From assembly GCA_039707655.1 (NCBI GenBank), contig CM077674.1:241849904-241913903 (forward strand): 64,000 bases of DNA. The letters are read 5' to 3'. The stretch is from Elymus sibiricus (taxonomy: Eukaryota > Streptophyta > Magnoliopsida > Poales > Poaceae). The notes under the pieces are model-generated. The model did not search any database. It had not been told where the DNA came from and worked only from the letters and a program-made list of their open reading frames with translations. Below are positions 58,241 through 64,000 of this stretch, piece after piece; within the stretch, counting starts at the first letter, position 1; every line of letters starts with the position of its first letter. A program made the position numbers and the translations under genes.

Positions 58241-58688
58241 CGGCCGGCGACCATGGAGCAGCGGCGACGGGGAGCAGGGGACATGGGAAGGGGGGGCTCA
58301 CTGTGGGGGGGGGGGGGCGCGGCGATGGCTAGATCGGCGACGAGGCCGGCGACGAGGACGGCGGGCTCGGGGGGGCGAGGGCGCGACGAGGATGGCGGGC
58401 TCGAGGCCGGCGACGAGGACGGCGCGTGGCGAGGGCGAGGGCGCGGGCGAGGATGAGAGGGCGCGTCGGCGACGAGGACGGCGGGCTCGAGGCCGGCGAC
58501 GAGGACGGCGCGCGGCGAGGGCGAGGGCGCGACGGCGAGGGCGTCCGCGAGGGCTCGGGGAGGAGAGCGCGTCGGCGAGGGCGTCGGCGAGGGCGAGGGC
58601 GCGGTCCGGCAGCCTGGCGGCGTCGTGCTGTTCGGCGCGGCGTCGGGGGGGGGAAGATGAACTGGGACTGGAAAACGCTAAGTGTGGG
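58241..58688 (-). promoter_or_regulatory. GC-rich leader of the leftward Ulp1-type gene, copy 2
   Basis: GGCGACGAGGACGGCG-type repeats and an 11-G tract. It lies immediately downstream (minus sense) of a TATATAAG box, mirroring copy 1. The long ORFs here are GC-driven and not taken as coding. Confidence 0.45.
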
Positions 58689-58971
58689 CTTATATACCCA
58701 GAGCCTTTGGTCCCGGTTCGTGGAACAAACCGGGACCAATGCCGCCCTTTAGTCCCGGTTTGTGCCACCAACCGGGACCAAAGGTCTCTTTTCGTCAGCC
58801 CAAAGGGCGGGAAGCAGAGACCTTTGGTCCCGGTTGGTGGGACGAACCGGGACTAATGGTGGGCATTGGTCCCGGTTCGTACCAGCAACCGGGACTAAAG
58901 GGTGGTGCTGCCCGGGGCCAAAAGTTTAGTCCCACCTCGCTAGCTGAGAGGGCTCGAGAGTGGTTTATAAG
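58689..58971. promoter_or_regulatory. Internal palindromic array between divergent TATA boxes, copy 2
   Basis: Minus-strand TATATAAG (58696-58689) and plus-strand TTTATAAG (58964-58971) enclose about eight (T/G)GTCCCGGTT / AACCGGGAC(C/T)A motifs. Same layout as 28002-28294 in copy 1, including the TTTAGTCCCACCTCGC block before the right TATA. Confidence 0.55.
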
Positions 58972-59852
58972 CGCTGCTGCGCCAGCCCTCTCGAGCTCCT
59001 CTCAACTGCAGGCTTACGGGCCTAATCCCACACACCTATGCCTGTGGGCCTTCTGGGCCTGCTGCGGGCCTGAATCCTGGCCCAACTGGCTGGTTGGGTT
59101 TCTAGTCGTATTCAGGCCGTGATGGCCCAGTAGGCGGCATTTTTTTTTAATTTTTTTCCAGTTTTTCAGCATTGGTCTTTTCCAGTTTTTTCATTTTCTT
59201 TTTTGCTTTATTTATTTTCTTTTGTTTCTACTTACAGTTTTTCAGTGATTCTTTTTTGCTTTTAGGTCACAAAAATTATAAACTTTCTCTTAGTGCCATT
59301 AGTTTCCAAATTTGAATAGTTTAAATTTGAATTCTTTTAAATTGGTGTGAATCACTAGTTTGTGAATAACTTTACTATAAAAATATATTTTTGAGTGATT
59401 ATTTTTCCTGCTATTTAATATTACTGTGTTTTATCATTATATTCAATTTGGTAATTTTTAGGTTATTTTAAATGTCTGTTTTAATCAAAAACAGATTTTG
59501 TTATTTTAGTTTGCTAGTAAAGTTTCTAACAAAAAAATTCTTTATGAAAATTCTTTTTGCTATTAATGTTTTGAACAAAAAATACTTTGATAACTTTAGT
59601 TGCATAAATTTTATATAATTTTAGTTTCATAAATACTAGAGGTTTATAAAATATTTTTAGTTGATTCCATTTGCTATTAGAGTTTTATAAAAGCTTTTTA
59701 GTTGATTCTTTTTGCTATTGAAGAATATTATAGTTTTGTTTTAGTTGATCATAACAGAATTTTTTAATTGATTATTTTTAGTTCATTATTTTTGCTATTA
59801 GAGTTTCATAAAAGTTTTCTAGTTCATTCTTTTTGCTATTAGTTCATTCTTT

Positions 59853-60375
59853 GAGCTAAATGACCCTGAAATTGAAAATCACTTCAAATGAACTCTGAAA
59901 AGGTTGAAAGTTGGCATGGTGTCATCATTTCATCCACATAGCATGTTCTAAAAAGTTGAGAGGGTTACGGCAAAAACTGGATGCACTTCGTGTACAAAAT
60001 GGACAATCTCTTTCGAAGTATCAGGGTTTCGGACGAAAATTCATCTGTTAGAAAGGGATTTTATTTTTTTGAACTTATTTGAACTCCAGACTTTTTGTGT
60101 GTTCAAAATGCACCATTCAAAGCCACATCATCAATTTTCAAACCTTTCTGACTTCATTTCCTATTTTTCATGCATTTACTGATTTTTTTAAGCTAAATGA
60201 CCCTGAAATTGAAAAGCACTACAAATGAACTCTGAACAGGTTGAAAGTTGGCATGGTATCATCATTTCACCCACATAGCATGTGCTAAAAAGTTGAGAGG
60301 GTTACGACAAAAGCTGGATGCACTTCGTGTACAAAATGGACAATCTCTTTCGAAGTATCAGGGTTTCGGATGAAA
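59853..60375. repeat. Direct duplication, 337-bp period, 3' of TNPD copy 2
   Basis: CTAAATGACCCTGAAATTGA, GGTTGAAAGTTGGCATGGT, AAAAAGTTGAGAGGGTTACG and CTCTTTCGAAGTATCAGGGT occur at 59856 onward and again at 60193 onward in the same order. It is absent from the equivalent place in copy 1, which has the 417-bp duplication instead. Confidence 0.88.
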
Positions 60376-60425
60376 ACTCGTATGTTACAAAAGGCATCAT
60401 CATAATAGTTGTGGAGAGAAAGTCT

Positions 60426-63400
60426 TCACTTTTTCTTCGCTTGTGTCCTTTGCTTATTGCGCTGTAACCATGGATAATCTGCATCGTTTAACAGGGTGCT
60501 TGGGTCAGCCTTGACTTTGAAGGGAGGAATTTCATGAAACTTTTCATAATCTTCGGACATGTCTGTCTTGCCCTCCACTCCCACGATGTCTCTTTTTCCT
60601 GAAAGAACTATGTGGCGCTTTGGCTCATCGTATGATGTATTCGCTTCCTTATCTTTTCTTTTTCTCGGTTTGGTAGACATGTCCTTCACATAGAAAACCT
60701 GCGCCACATCATTGGCTAGGACGAATGGTTCGTCTGTGTACCCAAGATTGTTCAGATCCACTGTTGTCATTCCGTACTGTGGGTCTACCTGTACCCCGCC
60801 TCCTGACAGATTGACCCATTTGCACTGAAACAAAGGGACCTTAAAATCATGTCCATAGTCAAGTTCCCATATGTCCACTATGTAACCATAATATGTGTCC
60901 TTTCCCCTCTTGGTTGTTGCATCAAAGCGGACACCACTGTTTTGGTTGGTGCCCTTTTGATCTTGGGCGATCGTGTAAAATGTATTCCCATTTATCTCGT
61001 ACCCTTTGTAAGTCAATACAGTCGAAGATGGTCCCCTGTCCAACGAGTACAGCTCATCAGAAACAGTGTTGTCACCCATGAGACGTGTTTGCAACCAACT
61101 GCCGAAAGTCCTGATGTGTTCACATGTAATCCAGTCGTCACACTGCTCCGGGTGTTTGGAGCGCAGAATATTCTTGTGTTCATTGACATACGGGGTCACC
61201 AAGGTAGAATTCTGTAGAACTATGTAGTGTGCTTGAGACCAAGAATGCCCGTCCGTACATATTATTGAGTCCGCTCCTAGCGTCCCTTTTCCAGTCAGTC
61301 TCCCCTCATACCGCGATTGAGGGAGACCAATCTTCTTAAGGTCAGGAATGAAGTCAACACAAAACCCAATGACCTCCTCTGTTTGATGGCCCGTGGAGAT
61401 GCTTCCTTCTGGCCTAGCACGGTTACGAACATATTTCTTTAAGACTCCCATGAACCTCTCAAAGGGGAACATATTGTGTAGAAATACAGGGCCCAGAATG
61501 GCAATCTCGTCGACTAGATGAACTAGGACGTGCGTCATGATATTGAAGAAGGATGGTGGGAACACCAGCTCGAAACTGACAAGACATTGCGCCAGATCAC
61601 TCCTTAACCTTGGTAGGATTTCTGGATCGATCACCTTCTGAGAGATTGCATTGAGGAATGCACATAGCTTCACAATGGCTAATCGAACGTTTTCCGGTAG
61701 AAGCCCCCTCAATGCAACCGGAAGCAGTTGCGTCATAATCACGTGGCAGTCATGAGACTTTAGGTTCTGAATCTTTTTCTCTGCCATATTTATTATTCCC
61801 TTTATATTAGACGAGAAGCCAGACGGAACCTTCATACTGAGCAGGCATTCAAAGAAGATTTCCTTCTCTTCTTTCGTAAGAGCGTAGCTGGCAGGACCTT
61901 CATACTGCTTTGGAGGCATGCCGTCTTTTTCGTGCACACGTTGCTGGTCCTCCCGTGCCTCCGGTGTATCTTTTGTCTTCCCATACACGCCCAAGAAGCC
62001 TAGCAGGTTCACGCAAAGATTCTTCGTCACGTGCATCACGTCGATTGCAGAGCGGACCTCTAGGTCTTTCCAGTAGGGTAGGTCCCAAAATAGAGATTTC
62101 TTCTTCCACATGGGTGCGCGTCCCTCAGCGTCATTCGGAACAGATAGTCCGCCGGGACCCTTTCCAAAGATTACTTGTAAATCATTGACCATAGCAAGTA
62201 TGTGATCACCAGTACGGACGGCGGGCTTCTTCCGGTGATCTGCCTCGCCTTTGAAATGCTTGCCTTTCTTTCGACATTGATGGTTGGTCGGAAGAAATCG
62301 ACGATGCCCCAGGTACACATTCTTCCTGCATTTGTCCAAATATATACTTTCGGTGTCATCTAAACAGTGCGTGCATGCGTGGTACCCCTTGTTTGTCTGT
62401 CCTGAAAGGTTACTGAGAGCAGGCCAATCATTGATGGTTACAAACAGCAACGCATGTAGGTCAAATTCCTGCTCGTCGTGCTCATCCCACACACGTACAC
62501 CTTTTCCATTCCACAGCTGTAAAAGTTCTTCAACTAATGGCCTTAGGTACACATCAATGTCGTTGCCGGGTTGCTTAGGGCCTTGGATGAGCACTGGCAT
62601 CATAATGAACTTCCGCTTCATGCACAACCAAGGAGGAAGGTTATATATACATAGAGTCACGGGCCAGGTGCTATGATTGCTGCTCTGCTCCCCAAAAGGA
62701 TTAATGCCATCCGCGCTTAAACCAAACCATACGTTCCTTGCGTCACCTGCAAAGTCCCCCCCACTTTCTCTCGATTTTTCTCCACTGCGACCCGTCAGCG
62801 GGTGCTCTCAACTTCCCGTCTTTCTTACGGTCCTCTTTGTGCCATCGCATCAACTTGGCATGCTCTTTGTTTCTGAAAAGACGTTTCAACCGTGGTATTA
62901 TAGGAGCATACCACATCACCTTGGCAGGAACCCTCTTCCTGGGGCGCTCGCCGTCAACATCACCAGGATCATCTCGTCTGATCTTATACCGCAATGCACC
63001 GCATACCAGGCATGCGTTCAAATCCTCGTACGCACCGCGGTAGAGGATGCAGTCATTAGGGCATGCATGTATCTTCTGCACCTCCAATCCTAGAGGGCAT
63101 AGAACCTTCTTCGCTCCGTACGTACTGTCGGGCAATTCGTTATCCTTTGGAAGCTTCTTCTTCAATATTTTCAGTAGCTTCTCAAATCCGTTGTCAGATA
63201 CACCATTGTCTGCCTTCCATTGCAGCAATTCCAGTGTGGTACCGAGCTTTGTGTTGCCATCTTCGCAATTGGGGTACAACCCTTTTTTGTGATCCTCTAA
63301 CATGCGATCGAACTTCAACTTCTCCTTTTCACTTTCGCATTGTCTCTTTGCATCAACAATGACCCGGCGAAGATCATCATCGGGCACATCGTCTGGTTCC

Positions 63401-63726
63401 TCTTGATCTTCAGCTTCCCCCGTTGCAGCATCACCGTATTCAGGGGGCACATAGTTGTCATCATCCTCTTCTTCTTCGTTGTCTTCCATCATAACCCCTC
63501 TTTCTCCGTGCTTGGTCCAAACATTATAGTGTGGTATGAAACCCTTCTCAAGCAGGTGGACGTGAAGGGTTTTCGACGAAGAGTAAGACTTTGTATTCCC
63601 ACAGATAGGGCATGGACAACACATAAAACCATTCTGCTTGTTTGCCTCAGCCACTTCGAGAAAATTATGCACGCCCTTAATGTACTCGGAGGTGCGTCTG
63701 TTACCGTACATCCATTGCCGGTTCAT
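60426..63726 (-). pseudogene. CACTA transposase TNPD (Transposase_21), copy 2, one frameshift
   Basis: ATG at 63726. The N-terminal frame covers the transposase-associated domain (MNRQWMYGNRRTSEY) and zinc-like region, ending soon after KIERKWGGLCR. Copy 1 reads KIERKWPDFAGD here. The cause is a run of seven C (62756-62762) where copy 1 has CCGGCC, one base more. The rest, from about 62740 to the stop at 60428-60426, is uninterrupted and holds the Transposase_21 core (AIDVMHVTKNL), DUF4218 (MTQLLPVALRGLLPENVR) and DUF4216 (DIWELDYGHDFKVPLF), 744 residues from the first GTG-type start. A homopolymer indel could also be a sequencing or assembly error; if so this copy might encode a full transposase. 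Confidence 0.92.
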
Positions 63727-63898
63727 CTGCGTGCATTACATATAATTAAGTGTGTCAAAAACCATAACAGAACATCATGAATAGAGAAGTGACCAAATTA
63801 ATACAAGTTCATCATCACATTAAAACCAAAGTACATACATAGTTCTCATTGAACAACATATAGCTCTCCAGAGCATCTAATTAAACCATACATTGAAA

Positions 63899-64000
63899 CT
63901 ATCTAAAACATTTCAATGCAACAACAAATGCGATCATAATCGCAACTAAGGTAACAATTGATCCAACGGCATAATGATACCAAGCCTCTTTATCAATGGC
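63899..64000 (-). CDS. CACTA accessory membrane-helix ORF, copy 2, cut by window edge
   Basis: The minus strand reads AIDKEAWYHYAVGSIVTLVA, then IMIAFVVALKCFR and TAG at 63901-63899. Nearly identical to the C-terminus of the ORF at 33283 in copy 1, with no lesion in the visible part. Conservation of the membrane helix between copies suggests it was under selection while the elements were active. Confidence 0.55.
   Translation of the reverse strand, partial: AIDKEAWYHYAVGSIVTLVAIMIAFVVALKCFR

Larger units (their letters stand above)
52936..64000 (-). mobile_element. CACTA (En/Spm) element, copy 2, right end outside window
   Basis: Left terminus CACTAGTACAAAACAGGGC at 52936, preceded by CAA (the expected 3-bp TSD). 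Gene order, strand and subterminal motif match the complete copy at 21704-34470. The accessory ORF is reached at 63899, so by comparison roughly 1.2 kb including the right terminus lies beyond 64000. Confidence 0.93.

Noticed and set aside
58270..58860. Long ORFs on both strands (Arg/Gly- and Pro-rich)
   Set aside because: They come from GGCGACGAGGACGGCG-type repeats with few stops in any frame; no domain pattern, and they overlap a leader and the palindromic array.
1..64000. CRISPR arrays, bacterial operons, terminators or riboswitches
   Set aside because: Sequence is plant nuclear DNA with introns and transposons; regular repeats here are satellites or transposon subterminal arrays without unique spacers.

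Overview
The window looks like nuclear DNA of a large-genome grass, most likely a Triticeae species (wheat, Aegilops or barley group). The reasons are very high repeat content, several CACTA (En/Spm) DNA transposons with palindromic subterminal arrays, a Cassandra-type TRIM carrying 5S-like DNA, and one clearly intact plant gene: an ALOG/G1-like transcription regulator at 39919-40527 (+). Everything here comes from reading the sequence. No database search was run, so family names rest on recognised motifs.

Layout. 1-1830 (-): remains of a Ptta/En/Spm-type (Transposase_24-like) gene running off the left edge. 2093-3195: two tandem repeats. 3507-4350: broken acidic-tailed gene. 4495-4795: minisatellite. 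5228-6917: broken B3-domain gene with recoverable exons. 7624-21600: repeat-rich block in which a 330-bp tandem repeat was split by a CACTA element (8162-18836, TSD CAT), itself split by a second CACTA element (8566-16819, TSD TCT) that carries host-gene-like fragments. Beside it a 340-bp tandem array holds a Cassandra TRIM (19900-20583). 21704-34470: complete 12.8-kb CACTA element (TSD CTT). 34471-38900: TE scraps and intergenic DNA. 38900-40600: ALOG gene. 41-44.5 kb: intergenic with poly-G tracts. 44.6-48.2 kb: gene relics including a REM-type B3 fragment. 48.5-50.9 kb: two antisense retroposon-like blocks. 50975-51408: Gly-rich pseudogene. 52936-64000: a second copy of the 12.8-kb CACTA family, cut by the right edge.

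The two large CACTA copies share a module read leftward: (i) an accessory ORF encoding a coiled coil plus a C-terminal membrane helix; (ii) a TNPD transposase (Transpos_assoc, Transposase_21, DUF4218, DUF4216); (iii) a multi-exon gene with a Transposase_24-like region, a DUF8039-like segment, a Pro-rich linker and a Ulp1/C48 SUMO-protease-like C-terminus. In both copies, palindromic AACCGGGACTAAAGG-type repeats occur at the termini and also in an internal cluster between two outward-facing TATA-like boxes. This suggests that the repeats bound for transposition may also control transcription. Each copy is inactivated by different lesions; three in the left copy are CAG-to-TAG changes.

The ALOG gene is the main functional locus. 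Its predicted leader has two introns and three short uORFs chained by ATGA stop/start overlaps, with a perfect CTAAAAATAG MADS-type site just upstream of the first uORF. Everything else that looks coding is broken or transposon-derived.
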